Source of the DNA: Malania oleifera
Lineage: Eukaryota; Streptophyta; Magnoliopsida; Santalales; Ximeniaceae
Reading direction: 5' to 3'
Length of the DNA stretch: 64,000 nucleotides
Assembly: GCF_029873635.1 (NCBI RefSeq)
Contig: NC_080425.1
Coordinates: forward strand, 42,100,390 to 42,164,389
Made by a program: the position numbers and the translations under genes. The notes below the pieces were generated by a model. That model worked only from the letters and a program-made list of their open reading frames with translations. It searched no databases and was not told the DNA's origin. Below, in pieces: positions 53,600 through 64,000 of this stretch (positions within the stretch are counted from its first letter, which is position 1; each line of letters starts with the position of its first letter).

Positions 53600-55729
53600 A
53601 TGAGTAGACTTCCTTCCCACAGTCGCTCCTACTTCAACCAACTGCTGCAACTCACCCACCATAGAGACCTCTGCAAAGGCCGAGCCTTGCATGCGCAGAT
53701 CCTTAAAACTGGTTCTTCCTCTTGCATTTTCATCGCCAACAGCCTCGTCAACCTCTATGCTAAGTGCGGACGCTTGCTCGAAGCATTCCTCCAATTTGAA
53801 GACATACCCGGCAAGGACGTCGTCTCATGGAATTGCATCATCAATGGCTACTCCCAACAGGGTCTCGCGGGATCTTCTGTTGTCATGAAACTTTTCAGGC
53901 GCATGCGCGCCGAGAATGGCTTCCCCAACGCACACACGTTCGCGGGTGTGTTTACAGCCACGTCGAATTTGTCGGATGTTTTTGGCGGGCAGCAAGTGCA
54001 CGCTTTGGCGATCAAAACAGATGGATTTGTGGATGTGTTTGTGGGTAGTTCTGTAGTGAATATGTATTGCAAAGTGGGTTTTGTTTCAGATGCTCGTCAC
54101 GTGTTCGATAGAATGCCTCAGAGGAATTCAGTTTCATGGGCTACAATGATTTCTGGATATGCAGTGCAGCGGCTTGCTGCAGAAGCTCTGGACCTCTTTG
54201 TGTTGATGCGCCGGGAAGAAGAGGAAAAGGAGAATGAATTTGTGTTCACTAGTGTTCTTAGTGCCTTGACGGCTCATGAACTTGTTGAACATGGTAAGCA
54301 AATTCATGGTCTTGCGACAAAAAATGGGTTATTGGCTTTTGTCTCGGTTGGAAATGCTCTTGTTACTATGTATGCTAAATGTGGGATTCTTGATGACGCT
54401 CTTCAAACATTTAAGATGTCAAGTGATAAGAACTCTATTACGTGGTCAGCAATGATCACTGGCTATGCACAAAGTGGGAATTCTCACGAGGCATTGATAT
54501 TGTTTTCAAATATGCATTTTTCGGGGATGATGCCCAGTGAGTTCACCCTTGTCGGGGTCCTCAATGCTTGTAGTGATATTGGTTCTGTTGAAGAAGGAAA
54601 GCAAGTGCATGACTATTTGCTGAAGTTGGGGTTTGAATCCCAAATATTTATAATGACGGCACTGGTTGATATGTATGCGAAATGTGGCAGCATTGCTGAT
54701 GCTCGGAAGGGTTTTGATTATCTACAAGAGCCTGATATTGTTTTGTGGACTTCCATGATTGGAGGGTATGCACAAAATGGAGAGAATGAAGATGCATTGA
54801 GTTTGTATGGTAGAATGGAGGCAGAGGGGATCTTGCCTAATGAACTAACCATGGCCAGTGTCCTTAAAGCCTGTTCGAGCCTTGCTGCTTTAGAGCAAGG
54901 AAAGCAAGTTCATGCCCGCTCCATTAAATATGGATTTGGTTTAGAAGCTCCAATTGGAAGTGCTCTTTCAATTATGTATGCAAAATGTGGAAACCTTGAA
55001 GATGGAAACCTTGCTTTTAGGAGGACACCCTCGAGGGATGTTGTATCATGGAACTCAATGATATCTGGGCTTTCTCAAAATGGACGTGGCAAAGAAGCTC
55101 TGGAACTCTTTGAGGAAATGCGATTAGAGGGTACAAAGCCAGATAGTGTTACTTTTGTGAATATTCTTTCCGCTTGTAGCCACATGGGATTGGTGAAAAG
55201 AGGATGGATATATTTCAAGATGATGTCTAATGTATTTGGCATAGTCCCACAAGTGGAGCATTATGCTTGTATGGTTGATATTTTAAGCCGTTCCGGAAAG
55301 CTTAATGATGCTAAAGAGTTTATTGAATCGGCAACTATTGATCATGGTATGTGTTTATGGCGTATATTATTGGGTGCTTGTCGGAACTACCGTAATTATG
55401 ATTTGGGAGCATATGCAGGGGAGAAACTAATGGACTTGGGCTCCCCAGAATCATCTGCTTATGTGTTGTTGTCAAGTATCTATTCTGCCTTGGGCAGGTG
55501 GGATGATGTTGAGCGAGTCTGGAGGATGATGAAAGCTCGAGGCATAACTAAGGAGCCTGGGTGTAGCTGGGTTGAACTGAAGAGTCAAGTTCATGTGTTT
55601 GTTGTTGGAGACCAGATGCATCCGCAGATTGGACAAATACGTGAAGAGTTACGGTGGTTAAGCAAACAAATGAAGGATGAAGGTTACAAGCCTGAATTTG
55701 ATTCATTTTCTGTGGCTTCTGGAAGTTGA
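53600..55729 (+). CDS. PCMP-E19: Pentatricopeptide repeat protein, PLS class with E domain (At2g33680-like)
   Basis: Single-exon gene of 709 codons. The chosen start is the ATG at 53600; a slightly longer frame would need a GTG. The protein is a series of P, L and S PPR motifs. Motif landmarks are 'SWNCIINGYSQ' (~residue 75), 'SWATMISGYA' (~178), 'TWSAMITGYAQSG' (~280), 'LWTSMIGGYAQNG' (~381) and 'SWNSMISGLSQNG' (~482). 'YAKCG' and 'GKQ(V/I)H' recur. The C-terminal E/E+ region begins near 585 ('CLWRILLGAC'), with 'GCSWVEL' and 'HVFVVGD..HP' near 664. No DYW deaminase follows. Order and wording match Arabidopsis At2g33680 throughout. PLS-E proteins bind organellar RNA, usually for C-to-U editing with a partner deaminase; the target site is unknown, and a transit peptide is not obvious. 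The frame is intact, but the MULE sits about 60 bp upstream. Confidence 0.95.
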   Translation: MSRLPSHSRSYFNQLLQLTHHRDLCKGRALHAQILKTGSSSCIFIANSLVNLYAKCGRLLEAFLQFEDIPGKDVVSWNCIINGYSQQGLAGSSVVMKLFRRMRAENGFPNAHTFAGVFTATSNLSDVFGGQQVHALAIKTDGFVDVFVGSSVVNMYCKVGFVSDARHVFDRMPQRNSVSWATMISGYAVQRLAAEALDLFVLMRREEEEKENEFVFTSVLSALTAHELVEHGKQIHGLATKNGLLAFVSVGNALVTMYAKCGILDDALQTFKMSSDKNSITWSAMITGYAQSGNSHEALILFSNMHFSGMMPSEFTLVGVLNACSDIGSVEEGKQVHDYLLKLGFESQIFIMTALVDMYAKCGSIADARKGFDYLQEPDIVLWTSMIGGYAQNGENEDALSLYGRMEAEGILPNELTMASVLKACSSLAALEQGKQVHARSIKYGFGLEAPIGSALSIMYAKCGNLEDGNLAFRRTPSRDVVSWNSMISGLSQNGRGKEALELFEEMRLEGTKPDSVTFVNILSACSHMGLVKRGWIYFKMMSNVFGIVPQVEHYACMVDILSRSGKLNDAKEFIESATIDHGMCLWRILLGACRNYRNYDLGAYAGEKLMDLGSPESSAYVLLSSIYSALGRWDDVERVWRMMKARGITKEPGCSWVELKSQVHVFVVGDQMHPQIGQIREELRWLSKQMKDEGYKPEFDSFSVASGS

Positions 55730-58700
55730 GATGACAAGGTGAATATACTTGGGTCCTGGATTATGAGTTTATTTATTTTATTCCTTTGCCCATGATTTTT
55801 TGAAATTATTTTCATCCAAAGATGTAAGGAAAACATGAAGGAGAGCCTATGCTTTTGTATTTGGTAAAGAATTCAGAGATAACACAAGTTTAATTACAGT
55901 ACGCCAAATTTCTCAATTAATAGTACGAATCAGTCTGGTTTGATTTCTTAGCTTTTATGTTATTTTTGTGCATTTTCGTTTATATGGCTTACTGAATCTT
56001 GGTCTGAAAAGTGGAGCATATATTAATGTAAGATGCATCTGGCCCTAGCAGGCATTAACCTCTTTACCGAATGGACAGAATTCACCTGGTCCTACTTTCT
56101 ACATGATGAAAATATCAAAATGGATGTATGCTTTTTATGCATGAACTGGCCAATTTGTTTGACCTTTGGGTTTCTCTTTTTCTTACATTTGAGTTGTTTA
56201 TTTTACATCTTACATCAGCCATATTTTATCTGGCATGTCTTGTTTAGATGTTTTCTGCATGTTGTCTTGCCACATTTTTGCTTAGATGTGTCTCTTGTCA
56301 GGTGAAAACAGCATAATATTCCTGATCATCACAGGATTTTTTTTTCCTTCTATGTGGTTTTACTGCTCCGTGATTGGTTTCAATTTGAATGCAATTTCTA
56401 TATGCCATGGATCCTTAGTACGCATTCCCTTCGGCAAAATGTATGTTGGTTTTTATCATCAGGCTTGCCTTCTCCCTGTAAGAACTTCATGATACAACAA
56501 GAGTAAACTGAAGCACTGGAGCAGCCAATCTGTGTTGTGTAACTTGTAAGAACAGTCCTCATCCAACCCATGAGAAGAAATGGCAACTCAAATTATCCAA
56601 GTTTCAACTATGGAAGGAATGCCACCTTTTTTTCTGTATTTTCATGGAGACATACGCCATTTTCACATTCTTCTATGATTGACAGGTTTTCACCACTGCA
56701 CAGTTTCAGTGTCTTGATGAGAGGATCAGGGAGCCATACATAATGACTGAGTTGCATTAAAATTGCTATCTGAAAAGGAACATTGGCTTGTGGCCTAGTG
56801 ACTTATTTCCTGATTGGCCATAAGGAGGCCAGGATTTGACTTACCTCTAGGGGATGACATGTTCGTGGTTTCATTTATCTATCTAAGTAAAATTCCATGT
56901 GACAATTTTAGAACTTATAATCACAATGTGTCATGCATGTTGGTGCCTTAGATGTGTCTGATGCACAAATTGGCTAGTCTTACAGGGGAAAAGAAAAGTA
57001 CAAAAAAAAAATAATTAGAAGGTGCAGTTGCTTACATAGAATTGTATTTTAACTGTTATAACTATGATGACAATCATACATGTGGACTAAACATAATTCA
57101 AAATCTATGAAAAGTAAAAGGGGTTTGCTTCAAATGTGATTTGCAATAGACCTCTTTCATATCCATGGGAATCCCTTCTCCTATCTTGAGATGCTTGTGT
57201 TATTTTTTATGTTAATTCAGGTTATTTTTGGAGGTTAATTGTTGAACTACTTTAAATTAATTTCTATCAAAATATTTTGTTATGGAATTATTATCTGCTA
57301 AGGTTTTTCTATTTGAGTTGTTGAGTAAAATTCCTCAAGATATTTCATCTGTAGTAACTAAAGAAAGAGATTAGAGTTGTGGAAGAAATATTTAGCATGC
57401 ATGGTACTAATCAAGATTATTTCAGTTCTAAATATTTTGCTCTCCATGCTCAACTAGGTTACCATGTCTATGGTTTTGTGTAGCTGCTTTTTCTGATTGT
57501 CATTGTGTTCATTGTGTGTATTACATTTGTAGGCTCACGTATATCACTAACTGATGGCAATCTCACTAACAAAGAAATTTAATCTTTTCTGCTGCATTGG
57601 TGTCTTTTTTGTGTATTTGTATTAAATTTATAACATGAATTTTGAATAGCTTCTACCCTCAGCTTGACATGTGTATCCTGTGCATTTCTTCTGTGCATGG
57701 TAAGGGCAAAGAGGTGGTGCATCTGGGTTTTGCTTTTTGGGGAGGGCAGTTTTCTCCTGAGCTCTTCCTGGTAGGTGGATTTCAGGCTTCCCACTAAAAT
57801 TTAGTGCCCGTGGGGAGAGTTTTCTGCATCTTTTCATGTTGGATGAAGGGAGGGACGGCGCATGGCTGGGTCAGTGATTTCTACCATGCTAGGGTCAAGC
57901 ACTGGAATGGAGTGAGCTGTGTTGTGTTATGGCATCCTACCAGTTTTGGTACTTGCAGATTCGATTTCATGGCATGTTCTGGTCCTGGGCTTGTCAGCGT
58001 TGTGTTCATTCTGGCCTTTGTCAGTTGCATTGAGTTGGGGGACTTCCTTCTTTTGCCGTTCTTTGTCACTTTGTCAGATTGTGGTTGATATCGGTCTCTG
58101 AAGGAGGTTAGCTTCTGCTCTAATTTCTTATCAATTTCCCTTACGCATATTGTGCATTTTTATTTTTTTTTTCCTCCCTGTTCTATTATTGTTGAGCCTC
58201 ATTTAATTTTCCTATTTGTTGTTCTGCTTCCTGTGGCTCTGCATTTTACGTTGTTGCCTTGTTGGTATGTTGGCTCTTTATGTTTGTTATAATGATGGTT
58301 CATATTCCCACGTAAACCTGCAGAATGTTTGGGTTCATTATTTGTCTGGGGTTTTAATTAGTTCGGGGGAAAAATGAGATGTTTATTACCAGATGTATTA
58401 GCATTTTTGTGCATATATTGGGTGCCTAGAGTTTAGTTAGGTCTAGAAGTCTGTTCTTTTAATATTTCTTCCTTTTTGTAGATTTCCTTCTTTGATCCTG
58501 CAGTTTCTTCTTTTTTGAGTTGATTTCAGGCAATTGTTGATAATTAGGATGGGACAAATATTGGGGTGTGTGTGTGTCCTCGAAACATTCTGATGTATCA
58601 TTGCAAAACAAGAAGGATAGGACATATATCAGGTGTGTGCGTGGGTGAGGCTTGCAAATCTGATATTGAGGTGTGTGATCTTTGAAGTGGAATTGTTGCT

Positions 58701-58924
58701 GCTGCTCATGCAGGGCTAATTCTCTGGTTAGATTCATCTTATCTATAAGAAAGCTAAACTTAAAGTACAACAGCTGCCAGCTGTTAGCTACTATTATTAT
58801 TGTTTTTTTGGCATTGTTTAGTGCAACTCTTTTTTTGAGTTCATTGCATGTGTTATTTTTGCTGGTGTTTTATTTTTTTTTTCTTTTTTCTTTTTTTATT
58901 TTTTTAATTTTCCCAAAGAACATT
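55730..58924. other. Downstream region of the PPR gene, no second gene recognised
   Basis: About 3.2 kb of T-rich sequence. The first part is presumably 3' untranslated. A possible splice donor (AAG|GTGAAT near 55737) and several plausible acceptors (GACAG near 56685, CTTGCAG near 57958) would allow an intron in the 3' UTR, but nothing decides this. Open frames of 60-95 codons on both strands have no recognisable domain. Confidence 0.5.
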
Positions 58925-61900
58925 TAGGAATTGATTGATATGGGGTCTTTGCCCCCTGTCCCTGGGCCCAACTTTGACATGGTGGATTTTGTTGATGTTC
59001 CTTTAGTAAAAGAAGGGGGGGGGGGGGGGGCGGAGGATATTGATGAGGCAGCTATTCCTATGGTTGGTCCAAATTTGTTCAAATCTAGAAAAGGTATTCT
59101 TTCCCTTCCTATTTAATCTGTTTTTTTTTCTTATGACTTGATGCCATGGCGAGGGTTCATCTAGGGGTAGGGTATTGGCCTAGGGGATAGTGAGATAGAC
59201 ATTCTAGATCCAAATAAACTCCTTGAGGATTTGGGTTTTAATTCAGTTAGTCTAGTAGGGGTGGAGGTGAAATTGCTAGTGAGCCCTAGAACTTATGAGC
59301 GGGCGGGAAAAATAAAAGGAAGGTTCCAAACGAACTAAAGAACCTAGTTTCTTCTATCAATAATGGGAGAGGGGAGGGAGTTGAGAAGGGAGGGAAATGA
59401 GTGAAATTATGAAAATTGTCAGTTGGAATGTTAAAGGGATGGGGGATCTTTAAAAAGGGGATTAATTAAAGAGGTCTTACTTAGATATTCTTCTAATATT
59501 GTTTTGATTCAAGGGACTAAAGTTGAGAATGTTGATTTTTTTTTTTTGTGGGGGGGGGGGGGGGGGGTTGTTAGGAGGGATTTGGGAAGGATGTAATAAA
59601 GAATGGGCCTTTGTACCTTATCGAGGGGCAACAGGTGGTATTTTGGTGTTGTGGGACACTCGTTCTATTGTTAAAGTGGATAGTCTAGTAAGCTTTTTCT
59701 CTCTTTCCATTTTAGCATAAGTGAAAGGCCAGGGCCAATGGTAAGTATCATCTCTGTATGATCCTTTAAGGCCAACCCTTAGGAGCTCTTTTTGGCATGA
59801 ACTCTATTATGTGTTTGGCTTTTGTGCTCCTGATTGGATTGTGGGAGGTGATTTTAATGTTGTGAGGTTTCCCTAAGGGAAGAAAGGGGGTGATAGACTT
59901 ACTACTAATATGCTGAGTTTTGACTCCTTTTATTAGGGATTCTAGTTTGAGAGATCTTCCCTTTGATAATGCTAATTTTACATGGTCGGTGAGAGGTGCT
60001 AGAGCAGTGGCAAGTAAGTTTGATAGATTCCTTATCTTTATGGAGTGAGACCGTGGGAGGATGAGTTCCTTTATCTCTCTTAATCTATTTTACCTAGGCC
60101 CACTTCTGACCACTTTGCCATCATGTTCGAATGGAGGAAGGTTGCTTAAGGTCTTACTCCATTCAGGTTTGAAAATATATGATTGGATCATGATTCCTTT
60201 CAACCCTTAGTCGGGAATTCTTTGAATGAGGATGTGGAGAGGGAGTGGGAAACTGAAGTGGTTAAAAGAGAAGTTAAAAGAATGGAAGAGGGATATGTTT
60301 GGAGATTTAAGGTTTAGGAAGGCTAGTATTTTAGGAGAGTTGGTTGAGTTAGATAGGAAGGAAGAAGATAGTATCTTGGGGGGCAAAGAGATGAGAAGAG
60401 CGTCTTGGAAGAATGAATTGGAGGTGATTTTCAAGGAAATGAGAAGTTGGAAGCATAAGACGAAGTTTTTAATGGATCAAAGATGATTGTAGTTCTAGAT
60501 TTTTTCATAGAATAGCTAATGAGACAATGAAGAAGAATTTGATTTGGGAGTTAGAGGTTGATAGGGGAGGTCATTATCTCTTATCAAAGTCAAATTGCTT
60601 CTAAAATCACTGACTTTTTATTCTAATTTGTACTCCGAGGAGGATGATAGTAGACCAATGGTTGAAGGATTAGATTGGGACCCTTTGTTTGGTGAGGAGG
60701 TGGTTTGGTTAGAGAGACCGTTTAAGGAAGAAGTGAGGGCCATGATTTTTGAGATGGAAAGGGATAAAGCTCCAAGACCTGATGGTTTTAAATATGACTT
60801 TCTTCCAAGATTGTTGGAGGTGGTTAAGGTTGACTTGCGTAAGGTTTTTAATGAATTTTATGGGAAGCAAAAGTATCAATTCCACTTTCATAACTCTAGA
60901 TTTGAAGAAGAATAAATCCACCAAGATATTGGACTATAGACATATTAACTTAATTTTATGTGTCAATAAAATCATCATTAAAGTTTTAACTAATAGGTTG
61001 AGTGTGTTGCTTGATAGGACTATCTCTAAGGCTCAAAATGCATGGGGTGGGCAAATTGTGGATGCCATTTTGATTGCCAATGATGATGTTGAAAATGTTT
61101 GGAGGAGGAAGAAGGGAATCATCTTTAAGTTAGATTTGAGAAAGCTTATGATAGAGTGAATTGGAACTTCTTAGATATAATTTTTTGAGGAAGGGGTTTG
61201 GTGAGAGATGGCAGCATTGGATTAGAGGCTGTTTGCATAATATGAGCTACTCAGTTTTAGTGACTGGTAAGTTTAAATCTTATTTTAAGGCTACGGGAGA
61301 GATTAGGCACGGTGACCCTCTTTCCCCCTTTTTGTTTGTTTTAGTGGCTGACAGTTTGAGTAGGATGGTGGGTAGGGCACTGGTTAGAGGTTTAGTGAAA
61401 GGTTTGGAGGTGGGGGAGAGAGGGGTCAAGGATGTCACATCTTCAGTTTGCCGATGATACTATCTTCTTTTTAGAGGATCCTATACCCTCCTTTATGAAT
61501 ATTTTGGATGCTCTTCACGTTTTCAAGAAGGTTTCTAGGCTTAAGATTAATATAGGGTAAAACAACATTGTGGCTATCAATATGCAAAAGTAGGGTGTAA
61601 TATTTTGGATTTGCCCCCATCCTATCTTGGGGTTTCTTTAAGGGGCAACCCTATATCTGTTAGCTTTTTGGATCCTATTGTGGAAAGGGTTTCAAAGAGA
61701 CTAGATGGGTGGAAAGGTGCTATTTTTTTCTCTTGGTGGTAGAATTACGCTTATCCAGGCTTGTTTTTTAAGTATCCCTTTATATTTTCTTTCAATTTTC
61801 AAGATTCCAATGAGGGTTGCTAGTAAAATTGAGAAGATAATGAGGGACTTCTTGTGGTCAAGAGTAGTGGTTTTAGGGGATCATTTAGTAAGTTGGGGAG

Positions 61901-62974
61901 TGGTGGGTCGGTCTAAACAGAAGGTGGTTTGGGTATTGGAAATTTGGTGTCTAAAAACATAGAATTTTTTTTTTTTTTTTTGGCAAAATTGGCTTTGGTG
62001 GTTTCCGCTAGAGAATTCCTCTCTATGGCATTAGTTGTTAAAAGTATGGATTAGAAAAGAATGAGTGGGACTAATTTGATAGATGTTCTTCAAAGAGTCC
62101 GTGGAAAGCTATCTCTCAAAGTTATTCCCTTTTCATTCCCTATATTAAACTCCTGATGGGAAGAGGTAGTAATATCCGTTTTTGGAAAGATCCTTGAGTA
62201 GGGAATGCAGTTTTGTCCACGTCTTTCCACGCCCTTTTTAGTTAAGCCCAGGGCAAGATGGTTCCATTTCTTATTTTGTTGTTGATCTACGTGGTCCTTT
62301 ACTTTCTTGGGATTTCCACTTTCGTAGATTGGTCTTTGGATCCTTCAAGGGTTTACTCTTGCAAATCTTTTTTTGATTTTCTAAATAGGTCTGATTTACA
62401 TTATCCTCTCTATAGATCCATTTGGAAGGCCAAAGTCCCCTTTTAAATCAAGGCTTTTATCTGGTTGGTTGTGCTTGATAGAATTAATACCTATAACTTG
62501 CTGAAGGTTAGGAGACCTTTGAAAGCTCTATTTCCAGACATCTGTGTTCTTTGTTTTAATTTTTCAGAATCTGCATCACATTTGTTCATTCATTGTGTTT
62601 ATGCTTGGAGGGTATGGAATAAGTTACTTGGTATTTTAGCAAATGTTGGGCGAGTAAAGAGGCAGTGGAGGACTTTTTGGTAGTTTCTTTTTGTTGGTTA
62701 TGGCAGGAAAAAGAAAGGGCCACCGCTCTGGAAATGTGGTTTTTTTTTTTTTTTTGCTGTCTTTTGGGTTTTGTGGATGGATGGGCAGGGGAAGTTTAAG
62801 GGGGTAAGCTTTTCTGATATACAACGTGATTGGCATTGTGTTGAAGTGTTGGTTTTTTCTCTCTTGTATTTTAGTTTTCAGGTTGTTTCATTGTGTTAAG
62901 AAGTCCTGGCTATATATTCTTATTCTATTAATGAAATTCTTCTTTTACTATTAAAAAAAAAAGTAAAATAGAAC
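58925..62974 (+). mobile_element. LINE-M: L1-type non-LTR retrotransposon, 5'-truncated
   Basis: An endonuclease followed by a reverse transcriptase and a C-terminal zinc-binding region on the plus strand, ending in an A-rich tail (62953-62974), is the layout of plant L1 ORF2. No ORF1 with a CCHC knuckle is visible upstream, so the copy looks 5'-truncated. AAGAACATT at 58916-58924 recurs at 62975-62983 and may be the target duplication, though a short A-rich stretch separates the A run from it. G runs at 59018 and 59550 and T runs at 61965 and 62742 lie inside it. Confidence 0.82.
59402..62690 (+). pseudogene. Decayed LINE ORF2 (endonuclease and reverse transcriptase)
   Basis: The apurinic-type endonuclease begins 'KIVSWNVKGMGD' (59405), then 'VLIQGTKVE' near 59505, 'TGGILVLWD' near 59634, 'DWIVGGDFNVV' near 59835 and 'FTWSVRG' near 59977; the SDH motif region near 60105 is damaged. 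RT: 'EMERDKAPRPDGF' near 60753, 'ILCVNKIIIKVLTNRLS' near 60955, 'ISKAQNAW' near 61022, 'GEIRHGDPLSPFLFVLVADSLSRM' near 61300, and catalytic QFADDT at 61444-61461. The C-terminal region has 'SIWKAKVPF', 'KAFIWLV', 'DRINTYNLL' and 'CVLCFNFSESASHLFIHC' (62405-62600), the zinc-binding zf-RVT type with a CX2C...H..H..C pattern. Frameshifts occur about every 200-300 bp, so no protein can be made. Confidence 0.85.
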
Positions 62975-63152
62975 AAGAACATTAACTACTTCAATTTCAA
63001 AGCTACCTTCAATTTTTACTGTTTTGTTTCTCCCCTTTGCTGCCCGTTTTCTTTTGTTGTAGTTCTCACTGTGGCTGAGAAAAGTATGTCAACACCTATA
63101 AATTCATATTTTTTGTGGTTAATTTCATGACACATCACATGTCATCTCTGTA

Positions 63153-63171
63153 TGTGTGTGTGTGTGTGTGT
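63153..63171. repeat. (TG)n microsatellite
   Basis: About nine TG units. Confidence 0.95.
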
Positions 63172-63375
63172 ATTCCCTTTTATGGCTTCTTTAAAATTTT
63201 TTAGAGGAATTTTATTGTGTTGTCTGAAAATTTCTCCCATGTCTTTGTTTTATCTTTGCTTTTGGTTAAATGTTTTAAGATCAGTTGATTTTGTCATATG
63301 TTGTATATATGTGCTTAGTATGCATTCTTGTAACTCAGTGAATATGTGACTCTGTCTATGTGTGCGTAGTTTGGT

Positions 63376-63380
63376 CTTTG
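63376..63380. repeat. Target-site duplication CTTTG, left of TRIM-N
   Basis: Identical to 63736-63740 on the other side of the element. Confidence 0.92.
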
Positions 63381-63735
63381 TGTTAAAGCTTGGTATACAT
63401 TTTTGGCCCACAACCTAATAGTTTAAACTTTTAGATAAAGTGGTAATCTAACATGGTATCAGAGTTGATTTACCAAGAGGTTCTAGGTTCTAGTCTTGTT
63501 GCCTGCGTTTATTGTGTGTTATTTAAAAAATTATTGTATCCCTATTGTCCCACTACTAGTGGGACTTAAGACTTGGTTTTTTTGTTGTTTTATTCTTATT
63601 ATGGGTGATCTTGTCGTGTTTCTATCTCTCCACGTGCTGTCGGGCTGCACATGCAGGGGAGTGTTTAAAGCTTGATATACATTGTTGGCCTACAACCTAA
63701 TAGTTTAAGCTTTTAGGTAAAATGGTAATCTAACA
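63381..63735 (+). mobile_element. TRIM-N: terminal-repeat retrotransposon in miniature
   Basis: A 355-bp element with LTRs of 73 and 74 bp (63381-63453 and 63662-63735). Both start TGTT(T)AAAGCTTG and end GGTAATCTAACA. TGGTATCAGAG (63454), the initiator tRNA-Met primer site, follows the first LTR directly. A short polypurine tract, GCAGGGGAG (63653-63661), precedes the second. An exact 5-bp duplication CTTTG flanks it. No coding capacity. It must be mobilised in trans. An intact duplication and similar LTRs suggest a fairly recent insertion. Confidence 0.93.
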
Positions 63736-63740
63736 CTTTG

Positions 63741-64000
63741 CATATGGTTGAAAGCTCTTTTAATGAAAATAAAGATATAAGGAACTATCTTCAAGGTTTG
63801 GCCTAGCCTGTGTAATTTTTTTACCTATGGAAATCTTGCTGTTGTGTTTTTCTTTTCCCCGTTTGTTTGCAGCATTATTTTATCATTCAATTTTTTTCTT
63901 GAATTTGGTCATGTGCTCCATTGATTAGTTCTCCAGCAAACTATTCATCCATGTTAAAGAAAAAGTGTTTGTTGGCAAATAGGGTATTTTCCAGTTATGC
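63741..64000. other. No gene recognised
   Basis: T-rich sequence to the window edge with no family motif. Confidence 0.6.

Larger units (their letters stand above)
62984..63380. other. No gene recognised
   Basis: T-rich intergenic sequence with a TG microsatellite at 63153-63171. Confidence 0.6.

Noticed and set aside
53594..54072. Short frames overlapping the PPR gene in other frames
   Set aside because: They overlap the clear 709-codon PPR frame and have no domain of their own.
57579..58101. Possible LINE ORF1 ahead of LINE-M
   Set aside because: No CCHC knuckle or RNA-binding domain seen in any frame. The possible target repeat at 58916 places the LINE start later.
55730..58924. Possible extra exons or a second gene downstream of the PPR gene
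   Set aside because: Only short frames without domains. Splice-like sites can be found but none joins recognisable coding sequence.

Overview
This is a window of plant nuclear DNA, almost certainly from a eudicot. It is AT-rich and about 80% of it is nested LTR retrotransposons. It also holds one Mutator-like DNA transposon, one L1-type LINE, one TRIM, and a single convincing host gene: an intronless pentatricopeptide-repeat (PPR) gene at 53600-55729 whose closest relative I recognise is Arabidopsis At2g33680. The species cannot be named from the sequence. No tRNA, rRNA, CRISPR array or bacterial-type operon was seen. All calls were made by eye, without alignment tools. Letters A-N below are local names for the elements.

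Left third (1-23 kb). Copia-A (minus strand, 14859-18185) is cut by gypsy-B (minus, from before base 1 to 14858), a gag-only Athila/Tat-like element with a tRNA-Asp primer site. Gypsy-B in turn carries a solo copia LTR (C, 1130-3227) and a complete gag-only Ty3/gypsy element (D, 3249-9869) with an exact 5-bp target duplication. Fragments of another copia LTR (E) and a gypsy gag (F) follow.

Middle (23-47 kb). Copia-G (plus) has a nearly complete but decayed gag-pol and a 3' end present in three tandem versions. The third version is split by gypsy-H (31184-46183, plus). Gypsy-H is itself split by copia-I (36226-45671, minus), a young element without pol. Copia-I carries a gag remnant and a separate ORF resembling the 'putative plant transposon protein' family. 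That ORF has its own promoter-like module, a TATA box plus about nine copies of the palindromic motif that also fills the LTR U3.

Right third (47-64 kb). A MULE (47520-53532, about 300-bp terminal inverted repeats) carries MuDR-like and plant-mobile-domain-like remnants and a solo copia LTR. It sits exactly at the TATA-like sequence of the PPR gene. Downstream of that gene are about 3 kb without a recognisable gene, a LINE, and a 355-bp TRIM with a perfect target duplication.

Recurring patterns. (1) The copia LTRs share a stem-loop block downstream of the TATA box whose stem appears to change in a compensatory way between families. (2) Each LTR family carries an array of its own CG-centred palindrome just upstream of its TATA box. 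(3) Most premature stops in the decayed ORFs are TAG where Gln CAG is expected, the signature of CHG-methylation-driven deamination.
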